Shown: positions 1 to 5,445, counted from the stretch's first letter. The stretch is DNA of 5,879 nucleotides from an uncultured Brachyspira sp. (GCA_934725525.1 CAKVCG010000111.1:1-5879); one strand, 5' to 3'. A program made the numbers and translations. The notes: generated by a model not told the origin, from the letters alone.

Positions 1-123
1 CATATTTGGCATAGAATCAATCGAAAGACGCGATAAACTTATTAATCCTAATATCAAAATCGATATTATTATCATAATCACGGTTATTGGTCTTTTCACA
101 ACCAAACCTATAAAAGATTTCAT
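1..123 (-). CDS. RND-family efflux permease, N-terminal fragment (AcrB/MexB-like)
   Basis: This is the first 41 codons of a gene that continues past the left edge. The translation begins MKSFIGLVVKRP, then has a hydrophobic helix at about residues 14-30, then a segment reading LSRLSIDSMPNM. A short amphipathic start, a K/R-P-I-T turn, a first transmembrane helix and an L-x-x-D-x-x-P motif just after it form the typical N-terminus of RND inner-membrane pumps. These exchange protons for drugs, metals or other substrates and work with a periplasmic adaptor and an outer-membrane channel. The ATG is supported by a GAGG ribosome-binding site at 134-137 with a 10-nt spacer. The substrate class cannot be told from this fragment, and a SecDF-like or other RND subfamily member is possible. 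A partner adaptor gene is not in view. The gene is divergent from the barrel gene at 490. Confidence 0.85.
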   Translation of the reverse strand, partial: MKSFIGLVVKRPITVIMIIISILILGLISLSRLSIDSMPNM

Positions 124-177
124 TTAATTTAAACCTCGTTATATTTTAGACGAATAAATATAAATTAAGTTTTAAAT

Positions 178-206
178 ATATTATGTTAATTAATTTGAAT
201 TGTCAA
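178..206 (-). promoter_or_regulatory. Predicted sigma-70 promoter for the RND gene
   Basis: On the minus strand a perfect TTGACA (206-201) is followed after 17 nt by TAATAT (183-178). The predicted start near 171 gives a leader of about 48 nt ending in the GAGG ribosome-binding site of the RND gene. The -35 box matches consensus fully and the -10 box at 4 of 6. The background is AT-rich, so the -35 box and the spacing carry most of the weight. Confidence 0.55.
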
Positions 207-221
207 AATATTAATTTTGTT

Positions 222-251
222 CGGATTGCTACGCTATCGCTCGCAATGACG
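222..251 (-). repeat. Palindromic repeat unit A (GTCATTGC...GCAATCC type)
   Basis: Read on the minus strand, the unit starts CGTCATTGCGAGCG and ends GTAGCAATCCG. Its outer stem pairs attgc (225-229) with gcaat (243-247). It belongs to the same family as units at 264-298, 1363-1399 and 1444-1477, which share GTCATT at the head and AAT(C/T)C at the tail. Similar GTCATTGCGAG...GCAATCC sequences occur as dispersed intergenic repeats in many bacteria; that is recall, not a search. It is inverted relative to the next unit, so the two heads face each other. Confidence 0.75.
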
Positions 252-263
252 AAATAATGCACT

Positions 264-298
264 GTCATTACGGGGATTTGAAAAATCCGAAGTAATCC
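264..298 (+). repeat. Palindromic repeat unit B (GTCATTAC...GTAATCC type)
   Basis: The outer stem pairs attac (267-271) with gtaat (292-296). The inner stem pairs ggattt (274-279) with aaatcc (283-288) around a gaa loop. The tail runs into a second small perfect hairpin, caaatt/aatttg at 298-312. The unit is the inverted partner of 222-251. Compared with unit D (1444-1477), the inner stem differs by a compensatory T-A to C-G pair change. Confidence 0.75.
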
Positions 299-320
299 AA
301 ATTCAAAATTTGTTAACTCT

Positions 321-357
321 CTTAATAGCAATGCAGTTTTAAGCCCTTATGCGCTTA
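321..357 (-). repeat. Degenerate palindromic repeat unit, second family
   Basis: Read on the minus strand this contains TAAGCGCATAAGGGCTTA and later GCATTGCTATTAAG. It aligns by eye with the plus-strand unit at 370-401 (AACGCA, AGGGGTT, ATTGTTA, TAAG) with a few gaps. The two are in inverted orientation around about 358-369. It contains a 5-bp stem, taagc (340-344) with gctta (353-357). The homology is judged by eye only. Confidence 0.4.
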
Positions 358-369
358 TCTTTGAATTGT

Positions 370-401
370 TAACGCAAGGGGTTACAACCCATTGTTATAA
401 G
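370..401 (+). repeat. Hairpin repeat unit, second family
   Basis: An imperfect hairpin is visible: gcaa (374-377) pairs with ttgt (392-395) with a G-T wobble at its base, then a G-A mismatch, then gggt (379-382) pairs with accc (387-390). It resembles the inverted unit at 321-357. It lies some 35 nt upstream of the predicted promoter of the barrel gene, so it should not be part of that transcript. Confidence 0.4.
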
Positions 402-434
402 AATTTATAAAAATGATTGAAAAATTTAAATATA

Positions 435-462
435 TTGACTATATTATAAATATAAGTATTAT
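435..462 (+). promoter_or_regulatory. Predicted promoter of the 264-aa barrel gene
   Basis: TTGACT (435-440) is followed after 16 nt by TATTAT (457-462), each one base off consensus. An overlapping alternative is TTGAAA (417-422), a 17-nt spacer and TATATT (440-445). Translation then uses a strong AGGAGGT at 476-482, 7 nt before the ATG at 490. Confidence 0.45.
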
Positions 463-489
463 TTAATAATTTATTAGGAGGTTTCGGTT

Positions 490-1284
490 ATGAAACGATA
501 TTTTTATTTGATAGCGGTTTTGATTTTGCTTTGTTCGGTTAATCTTTTCGGGCAGAATACAAATACGCTGGAAGAGAAAACGGAAAATAAAGCTTGGGAT
601 TATATGAAAGGTAGAAGTTTATTTGGACTTAACTTCGGTCCCACTTTATGGATGGGAATTTTCGACAGACTCGCGGGCTCTGATGTTTTTCCTTTGGAAG
701 ATATGTTGATAAAAGGAGACGCCGACCTTACGGGAAAAGACATAAAGAAAAAACACTGGGCTTTCGGTTTGGGATTCAGTTATGATTTCGCCCCGCTAGA
801 CTTTATGAGCGTTGGACTCGATATAGGTTTTGCCGTTGGACAGCTATCGGTGGCGGATAATAAAGTAAGTCTTTATACTATTCCTTGGTCTTTGAATGTT
901 AAATTTTTCGTTTTCAAAAAAGCTCCTTTTGGGTTTTTCTTATCTCCAAGATTCGGAGGAACGGCGTTTAAGGCCTCAGGTTCTGGAGTTGAAGTCTTGG
1001 CAAACGGAACAACTGAACTGCGCTCGCATGGAGGATTTTATTTATCGCTTGAATTAGGATGGAGAATACAATTATTCCCTAAAAGAAGCGCAAATTGGCC
1101 AGTTCAAATCGGCATAGATATTTCTTTATTTGATATCGGCTATTATGTGGCTCCTTGGGGCAATCCGCTTTCTAAAATTAGTTATTTTGAAACGGAAGAA
1201 GACCTTAAAAAGTTGAAAATTCATACGTTAAGAAATATAAGAATGTTAGCGTTGCCAAGATTGGGTATAACTATAAGATTCTAA
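490..1284 (+). CDS. Secreted outer-membrane beta-barrel protein, unknown function (264 aa)
   Basis: The start is fixed by AGGAGGT at 476-482 with a 7-nt spacer. Residues 1-21 are a type I signal peptide: MKRY, a hydrophobic core, then LFG before Gln22. The Cys15 in LILLC is preceded by Leu, so a lipobox is unlikely. The mature part has repeated amphipathic beta-strand segments rich in Gly and aromatics (about 43-57, 90-100, 104-118, 128-142, 147-160, 182-196, 204-221), and it ends LGITIRF. A C-terminal strand with terminal Phe is the usual recognition signal for outer-membrane barrel assembly. By strand count this could be an 8- to 10-stranded barrel; that is inference. No catalytic motif is seen. 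It is a single-gene unit with its own promoter and terminator, flanked on both sides by palindromic repeats. I do not recognise a named family. A periplasmic beta-rich protein is the main alternative. Confidence 0.8.
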   Translation: MKRYFYLIAVLILLCSVNLFGQNTNTLEEKTENKAWDYMKGRSLFGLNFGPTLWMGIFDRLAGSDVFPLEDMLIKGDADLTGKDIKKKHWAFGLGFSYDFAPLDFMSVGLDIGFAVGQLSVADNKVSLYTIPWSLNVKFFVFKKAPFGFFLSPRFGGTAFKASGSGVEVLANGTTELRSHGGFYLSLELGWRIQLFPKRSANWPVQIGIDISLFDIGYYVAPWGNPLSKISYFETEEDLKKLKIHTLRNIRMLALPRLGITIRF

Positions 1285-1315
1285 ATTTTTTGATTATAAT
1301 ATAATTCACGCATTC

Positions 1316-1357
1316 AAAAAACGGTTTATACTTATTAGCGTAAACCGTTTTTATTTT
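1316..1357. terminator. Bidirectional rho-independent terminator
   Basis: An 8-bp perfect stem, acggttta (1321-1328) with taaaccgt (1341-1348), is extended by an A-run (1316-1320) pairing with a T-run (1349-1352). On the plus strand it is followed by TTTTATTTT, and on the minus strand by six T's. It lies 31 nt past the stop of the 264-aa gene and also faces the convergent three-gene operon, so it can end both transcripts. Confidence 0.8.
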
Positions 1358-1362
1358 GTTTG

Positions 1363-1399
1363 GTCATTGCGAGATTTGTTTTACCAATCGAAGCAATCC
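1363..1399 (+). repeat. Palindromic repeat unit C
   Basis: The unit starts GTCATTGCGAG and ends GAAGCAATCC. The outer stem is attgc (1366-1370) with gcaat (1393-1397). The inner stem runs from 1373-1379 to 1383-1389 with one mismatch. It has the same head and tail as unit A (222-251) but a different middle, so the ends are conserved while the core varies. It is inverted relative to unit D, with tails facing inward. Confidence 0.75.
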
Positions 1400-1443
1400 G
1401 CTATTAATAAAGTCGATTTTAAAATAAAATTTTATCAATTTTG

Positions 1444-1477
1444 AATTACTTTGGACTTTTCAAGTCCTCGTAATGAC
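1444..1477 (-). repeat. Palindromic repeat unit D
   Basis: Read on the minus strand it starts GTCATTACGAGGACTTG, continues AAAAGTCCAAAGTAATT, and is nearly identical to unit B (264-298). The outer stem is attac (1445-1449) with gtaat (1470-1474). The inner stem is ggactt (1453-1458) with aagtcc (1462-1467) around a 3-nt loop. Its head also pairs with the head of unit C across the spacer (1363-1373 with 1467-1477, one G-T wobble). Together C and D can fold as one long hairpin at the 3' end of the operon transcript. Confidence 0.75.
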
Positions 1478-1535
1478 AGAATGAAAATATATAATGAAAC
1501 AATCTATTGGTTAAAAATAAACAAAATATTAAAAA

Positions 1536-2132
1536 TTATCTATTCGTTATGTTGATTTCAATTAAAAAGTCCGTCATATAATTTGAATAAAAATTTTCGT
1601 ATTCTTCAAATTCCCGCATACATTTAAGAGCTATAAAATCTACTCGTCTGTTTTTGTCGGTATTGGTATCGTATTTCGGTTTTGTGTCGCTATAAGCGTA
1701 AGTTTTTATTCTGTTTTCGTCTATATATTTTATTATATAATCTTTCGCTATCAATGCTCTATTTACGGAAATCATATAATTAACTTTTTTGTTTTTATAA
1801 GCCAAAGTGTCGGCATGTCCTTCTATAATAAGAATTGCATTTTTATTATTTTCCATGAAATTAATTACTTCGTTTAATATATAAGAGTAGGTATAATTAT
1901 TTTTATATTGCGTCTCTCCAATATCGTAATATATTTCGTTGTCAAATTCTATCAAATTTCCTATATCTTGCCTAACCAAATTTATTTTTTGATTTTCTTC
2001 GATTATAAAATTATATTCGCATTCGTTTTTTATTCGTCTCTTAAAATGCAATCTCTCTTCTGGAGTGAAAAGTCTGATGCATGAAACCAAACAAAAAAGC
2101 GTAATTATGAAAAATATTGTTTTCTTTATCAT
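1536..2132 (-). CDS. OmpA-domain lipoprotein, predicted peptidoglycan-binding (198 aa)
   Basis: Residues 1-18 are a lipoprotein signal peptide with lipobox L-V-S-C, so Cys18 is the predicted lipidation site. Residues about 58-171 match the OmpA C-terminal fold, which holds the outer membrane to the cell wall by binding diaminopimelate of peptidoglycan. Visible landmarks are IEGHAD (103-108; Asp108 at the peptidoglycan-ligand position), SVNRA (122-126; Arg125 at the partner Arg position, with a loop about two residues longer than usual) and NRRVDF (161-166). A 27-residue acidic and aromatic tail follows the domain. The start sits only 2 nt after the stop of the upstream barrel gene, with AAGG at 2141-2144 inside that gene, so translation is probably coupled. 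It is the last gene of the three-gene operon. Pal-like or MotB-like roles are alternatives; the lack of a transmembrane helix argues against MotB. Confidence 0.85.
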   Translation of the reverse strand: MIKKTIFFIITLFCLVSCIRLFTPEERLHFKRRIKNECEYNFIIEENQKINLVRQDIGNLIEFDNEIYYDIGETQYKNNYTYSYILNEVINFMENNKNAILIIEGHADTLAYKNKKVNYMISVNRALIAKDYIIKYIDENRIKTYAYSDTKPKYDTNTDKNRRVDFIALKCMREFEEYENFYSNYMTDFLIEINITNR

Positions 2133-2134
2133 AA

Positions 2135-3433
2135 TTAAAACCTTATATTTATTGGAATTATTTGAAATGCAAATTGCTTGCTAAAAATAGAATATTCTAC
2201 GGATAACGATTGAAAAAATATATCGACATGAAAACCTATTCTCATATCGTAATGCCAAAAATCTCTTTTATCAAAAGAAGTGGGAATATTTAAATCGTTT
2301 ATTTCCAAAGTATGCCCTTCGATATTCGCGTAGCTTCCGATTCCGTTTATTCCTATTTGCGAATCGATTATTCCGTAAGTTATATCCGCTCCGAGCGAAA
2401 AATAAGAAGAAAAATATTGAATTACTGGAATTTTTTCTTTAATTTTTAAACCGAACACTATTTTTGGGCTAATCGCGTAAGCCTTCCATTTCGATTCTAA
2501 AAAAGCGTTTCCGTTAAAGACGACTCCCGTATCCGTTCCGCCGTCATAACCTAATCTTATCGGAACATAAACATATCTTTTCTTTACGGCTAAACTAATT
2601 TTACTTTCTTCAAAATTAAAATCCGCTCTAAAATCTCCGAAGAAATATTTTGTTCTAAATAAAAAAGTTTTAAGCGAAACGCCGACATTATAACCTATAG
2701 CCTCCACCTCCACATCGTTTATTACCTTTGCAAATAAATCTTTAAAACCAAAAGCTCCGCCTCCTCTTAAAGTAAGCGACATAGGAAACGGTCCGAAATT
2801 AATTTGAAAATACGCGTTTAAATGCGGAATCGGAACATATTTTACCGCGTCGGATATAGATTTATAATCGCTTATCTCATCGTATTCTTTTTCTTTCGTT
2901 TCGGCAATTACTGGATAAGTTTTTGCTCTTTGAATATCGAAAATCGGAGTGTCGACATAAAGATTGACTCCAAAACTTCCGATTGGCGTATGCATTGGAA
3001 TTAAAAGTCCGTTATTGTTTCCAGAGTTTGCGTTGAAAGAAATTTTACTTTTTAGAGAATTTGCGATTAATTGCGAAGTTTCAATTTGAATGCTCGCAGC
3101 TTCCAAAAAACCGAGCGTAGTTCCGAATATTAAAATAAGGTTTTCGTTAGTTTCGGTTTCAAGCATTTTTGCGGGGTCTCTTGCAATCGCTAAAATCTCT
3201 CCAAAACTTAAAGTTCCTTTCCACTGCTGAAATAAATTTTCTATTTGAATATTTGAAGTTAAATTGCCTATAGTGTCGTCCGAAAGATTTGTATAAAGTC
3301 CCTCGTTTTTCAAATAGATTTTCAAAAATTCGTCATAATTTTTCGGAGTCGGGAACGAAATAAAGCCTTGAGAGTAAAGATTAATACTAATTATAAAAAA
3401 TATAATTAACTTTATCAATTTAGATTTTATCAT
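2135..3433 (-). CDS. Predicted outer-membrane beta-barrel protein, unknown function (432 aa)
   Basis: Residues 1-21 form a signal peptide ending LYS before Gln22. Residues 27-130 look largely helical or mixed (LSFGEILAIARDPAK, LIFGTTLGFLEAAS). From about 131 to the end come many alternating hydrophobic/polar strands with Gly and aromatic residues, and the protein ends IPINIRF with terminal Phe, as outer-membrane barrels do. A segment near 199-230 (VPIPHLNAYFQINFG, then LTLRGGGAFGF) recalls barrels of the DUF6588 type, but this is only a resemblance from memory. It is the middle gene of the operon, 41 nt after the upstream lipoprotein gene and 2 nt before the OmpA-domain gene. No purine-rich ribosome-binding site is visible upstream of the ATG, and an in-frame stop lies upstream, so no earlier start exists in this frame. 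Partnership with the adjacent peptidoglycan-binding lipoprotein is inferred from position. Confidence 0.75.
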   Translation of the reverse strand: MIKSKLIKLIIFFIISINLYSQGFISFPTPKNYDEFLKIYLKNEGLYTNLSDDTIGNLTSNIQIENLFQQWKGTLSFGEILAIARDPAKMLETETNENLILIFGTTLGFLEAASIQIETSQLIANSLKSKISFNANSGNNNGLLIPMHTPIGSFGVNLYVDTPIFDIQRAKTYPVIAETKEKEYDEISDYKSISDAVKYVPIPHLNAYFQINFGPFPMSLTLRGGGAFGFKDLFAKVINDVEVEAIGYNVGVSLKTFLFRTKYFFGDFRADFNFEESKISLAVKKRYVYVPIRLGYDGGTDTGVVFNGNAFLESKWKAYAISPKIVFGLKIKEKIPVIQYFSSYFSLGADITYGIIDSQIGINGIGSYANIEGHTLEINDLNIPTSFDKRDFWHYDMRIGFHVDIFFQSLSVEYSIFSKQFAFQIIPINIRF

Positions 3434-3474
3434 TTTTATTATTATTATTAAATTTTATTGTTAAATTACATTTT
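3434..3474 (-). promoter_or_regulatory. SD-less leader with ATT microsatellite before the barrel gene
   Basis: The 41 nt between the lipoprotein stop and the barrel ATG is almost pure A/T. It contains an ATT trinucleotide run (plus strand 3438-3450) directly upstream of the start codon. No GGAG-like motif is found, whereas the other complete genes here have AGGAGGT or AAGG. Initiation probably depends on an unstructured A-rich leader or on coupling. Changes in repeat number would shift spacing without altering the protein. Confidence 0.4.
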
Positions 3475-5139
3475 TTAACGATACCTAAATTCTATCTCGT
3501 AATGAGTTATAGACTCCGAAGGTTCTATATAACCTCCGTTTTTCAAAATCGCTTCCAATATATCCGCTTGAGCCTCGTAATACATGGCGTTATAATATTG
3601 ACTTTTGCTACGTTCGGTTTTGGCTTTTCTTCTTAATTCGTTTATAATCGGATTATATGCGGAATTATTATAATTAAGAAAATTTTGCATTTCGCAATAA
3701 TCGAGTAATTGAATAGTTTTTCCGTTTATATTGAAAAGCGTATTGCCTCCGCCTATTTGCCAAATCATAGAATAGCCCGTATATTCCAAAGGAGTTATCA
3801 ATTTCCAATCGCTTTCTTTTGCGTTATCTGGATTAACCAAACTTACCATAAATTGATTTTTGCCCGAATTTTCTATATGTTCTTCCGTTATTACAAAATT
3901 CGTTTTTCCGCTATCCGCCGCTTTTTTAATTTCGTTTACGGGCGGAATTGGAAGAGAATAATGTTTTCCGTTAAATAATATGTCGCTATAATTGGTTGCC
4001 GCTTTATAATATCTTTTATTGTCTTTATCGAAAACCCAATCTGGAGGATTAGAATTAGTAGGATGCGGTTTAAAGTGAACATTGGTTATAAGAGGTATAC
4101 TAAGACCATAGAATTTAATATCAGAAGAAATATTATTTTCTTTAACCCATACTATATTACCGTCTTTAATTTCTCCCGTTGTAGAATAAATATCTTGTCT
4201 GCTACTATCATATTTTTCGTTGACAGCAATCCATAATTTTGGTTTATCGCCTTTCCAATAATGATAGCCAAGTCTTTTAATATATAATTTATTTTTATTA
4301 GCAAAAACTTGAATATATGACTCCTTTCCCCAAGGGTAATTATAAAAGTTCCAATTATTCATATCTTGACCGTTAGCATTCAAATCTATAACTTTGTATT
4401 TTGTAATACTCGCATCTTGATTTTTAGTAAAGTTGTTTTTCCCACCACCAAAAACATATAATTTGCCTTTAAAATAAATATAGGCATAATTCCAATATGA
4501 ACCATATTCCCATCCATCTCCTTGCCAATCTTTGTTAGTAGGAAAATTTATAATGATATTTTTCCCGCTATTTGTTCTCCAATTTAATAAATCGCCAGAA
4601 TGATAGGATAACCAATTACTCATAATAGCTATTTCATAATAATAATAATAAGAACCCCCATTATACAGTCTATAATTTGTTAATTTGTAAGGTTTTTTTA
4701 ATATATCAGGGTCTTGCCACCATACTTGATTAGTTTCTATTATATTAAAATTTGTTAAATGATTCCAAATATTATTGTTTATAGGTTTTCCGCTATTTAG
4801 AACGGATAAATTTCCATTTTTATCGAATTTCAAGAGGAATTGTTTTCCCTTTTCGGTTAAAATTTTATTGGTAGCGTCATAATAATATTTATTTGTAGCC
4901 AATACATACCATTCGCCTTTATATTGAAATTTTCTTATAAATCCACCGAATACTTCGCCATTTTTTGCAGGTTGAGGATTGACATCTATTTTTGAAGGTA
5001 TTGTTTGGTTGTTAGCTGGAACTCTGAATTTCGTTTCTTCAGGTATATAAGTCGGAGCGAGCAGATTTACTTTTTTGCATGCAAAAATAGTTAATAATAC
5101 TGTAAATAGAATTGATAAAATAATTAAAAATCGTTTCAT
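3475..5139 (-). CDS. Large lipoprotein of unknown function, possible beta-propeller (554 aa)
   Basis: The start is set by AGGAGGT at 5147-5153 with a 7-nt spacer. Residues 1-21 form a lipoprotein signal peptide, MKRF plus a hydrophobic core ending I-F-A-C, with Cys21 followed by KK. The body has several aromatic-rich units of the type G-K/E-x-Y-V: YKGEWYVLATN (73-83), FKGKLYVFGGG (223-233), NKNKLYIKRLG (281-291), FNGKHYSLP (389-397). The second resembles a kelch blade, so a beta-propeller binding domain is possible but unproven. A Tyr run (164-168) and several Trp lie in the middle. Residues about 496-533 are predicted helical (ELRRKAKTER and following). No catalytic motif is recognised. It is the first gene of the operon with the barrel and the OmpA-domain lipoprotein. 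Base composition changes sharply at about residues 114-353, which suggests a mosaic history. Confidence 0.75.
   Translation of the reverse strand: MKRFLIILSILFTVLLTIFACKKVNLLAPTYIPEETKFRVPANNQTIPSKIDVNPQPAKNGEVFGGFIRKFQYKGEWYVLATNKYYYDATNKILTEKGKQFLLKFDKNGNLSVLNSGKPINNNIWNHLTNFNIIETNQVWWQDPDILKKPYKLTNYRLYNGGSYYYYYEIAIMSNWLSYHSGDLLNWRTNSGKNIIINFPTNKDWQGDGWEYGSYWNYAYIYFKGKLYVFGGGKNNFTKNQDASITKYKVIDLNANGQDMNNWNFYNYPWGKESYIQVFANKNKLYIKRLGYHYWKGDKPKLWIAVNEKYDSSRQDIYSTTGEIKDGNIVWVKENNISSDIKFYGLSIPLITNVHFKPHPTNSNPPDWVFDKDNKRYYKAATNYSDILFNGKHYSLPIPPVNEIKKAADSGKTNFVITEEHIENSGKNQFMVSLVNPDNAKESDWKLITPLEYTGYSMIWQIGGGNTLFNINGKTIQLLDYCEMQNFLNYNNSAYNPIINELRRKAKTERSKSQYYNAMYYEAQADILEAILKNGGYIEPSESITHYEIEFRYR
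4636..4651 (+). repeat. ATA trinucleotide run encoding five Tyr
   Basis: Five consecutive ATA units plus one A lie inside the large lipoprotein gene and encode Tyr164-168 on the minus strand. Slippage here would add or remove whole residues without a frameshift. Confidence 0.6.
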
Positions 5140-5174
5140 AATAATTACCTCCTGCTAATATAAATTAATATAAA

Positions 5175-5203
5175 ATTTTATCGGAATTATCGTATACTAA
5201 CAA
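5175..5203 (-). promoter_or_regulatory. Candidate proximal promoter of the envelope operon
   Basis: On the minus strand TTGTTA (5203-5198) is followed after 17 nt by TAAAAT (5180-5175). The leader would be about 29 nt and includes the AGGAGGT at 5147-5153. The -35 box matches 4 of 6 and the -10 box 5 of 6. Confidence 0.4.
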
Positions 5204-5251
5204 ATGCTGCGGTAATCTTAATACTTTTACTTCTATTTTCCCTACATGTTA

Positions 5252-5279
5252 ATAATATAAAATTTTTTTAATTAATCAA
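5252..5279 (-). promoter_or_regulatory. Candidate distal promoter of the envelope operon
   Basis: On the minus strand TTGATT (5279-5274) is followed after 16 nt by TATTAT (5257-5252). This would give a leader of about 105 nt. It competes with the proximal candidate, and AT-richness makes either a possible chance match. Confidence 0.3.
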
Positions 5280-5292
5280 GCACTTTATATAT

Positions 5293-5308
5293 GAATTTTT
5301 AAAAATTC
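5293..5308. repeat. Perfect 16-nt palindrome between the divergent promoters
   Basis: gaattttt (5293-5300) is directly followed by its reverse complement aaaaattc (5301-5308). With no loop it resembles a dimer-binding operator more than a terminator. It is almost all A/T, so chance is a real alternative. Confidence 0.3.
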
Positions 5309-5368
5309 TTTAAAAATTTTATAGTTATCATAATATTTTTCGGAATAAAATTTGATATTGTTTAATAG

Positions 5369-5396
5369 TTGACTATAAATTTATATATGTTAAAAT
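5369..5396 (+). promoter_or_regulatory. Predicted promoter of thrS, extended -10
   Basis: TTGACT (5369-5374) is followed after 16 nt by TAAAAT (5391-5396), preceded by TGT (5388-5390) as an extended -10. Both boxes are one base off consensus. The predicted start near 5403 gives a leader of about 43 nt ending in AGAGGAG (5434-5440). Confidence 0.55.
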
Positions 5397-5445
5397 ATTT
5401 TAACTAAATTGAATTTTTTAAAGTATCAATTCAAGAGGAGTTATA

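Larger units (their letters stand above)
124..489. other. Divergent intergenic region with a palindromic repeat cluster
   Basis: This 366-nt stretch has no convincing gene. From left to right it holds the minus-strand leader and promoter of the RND gene (to 206), repeat units at 222-251 and 264-298, a perfect 6-bp hairpin with a 3-nt loop at 298-312, two related degenerate units at 321-357 and 370-401, and then the promoter and ribosome-binding site of the barrel gene. The middle 180 nt is far richer in CpG and in inverted repeats than the promoter stretches on either side. Confidence 0.7.
5140..5445. other. Divergent promoter region between envelope operon and thrS
   Basis: This 306-nt AT-rich stretch has no supported gene. 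It holds the ribosome-binding site and two candidate promoters of the minus-strand operon (5147-5279), a perfect 16-nt palindrome at 5293-5308, and the thrS promoter and leader (5369-5445). No T-box-like structure or large leader is seen before thrS: the predicted leader is only about 43 nt. Confidence 0.6.

Noticed and set aside
222..401. A CRISPR array
   Set aside because: Repeats are few, alternately inverted and of unequal spacing, with no direct repeat-spacer pattern.
490..555. A lipoprotein signal in the 264-aa protein (Cys15)
   Set aside because: The residue before Cys is Leu, and a better signal peptidase I site (LFG before Gln22) follows; even relaxed spirochaete lipoboxes prefer a small residue at -1.
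2822..3004. A 60-codon open frame on the plus strand
   Set aside because: It lies fully inside the 432-aa barrel gene on the opposite strand, has no ribosome-binding site, and its translation is Phe/Arg/Ile-rich noise typical of an antisense shadow.
3709..3978. An 89-codon open frame on the plus strand
   Set aside because: It is antisense to the large lipoprotein gene, has no upstream ribosome-binding site and no recognisable domain.
5291..5330. A rho-independent terminator around the gaattttt/aaaaattc palindrome
   Set aside because: No gene ends nearby, the stem has no G-C core and no loop, and it lies between divergent promoters.
5397..5445. A T-box or ThrRS autoregulatory leader before thrS
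   Set aside because: The predicted leader is only about 43 nt, AT-rich, and shows no T-box motif, terminator or tRNA-like hairpin.
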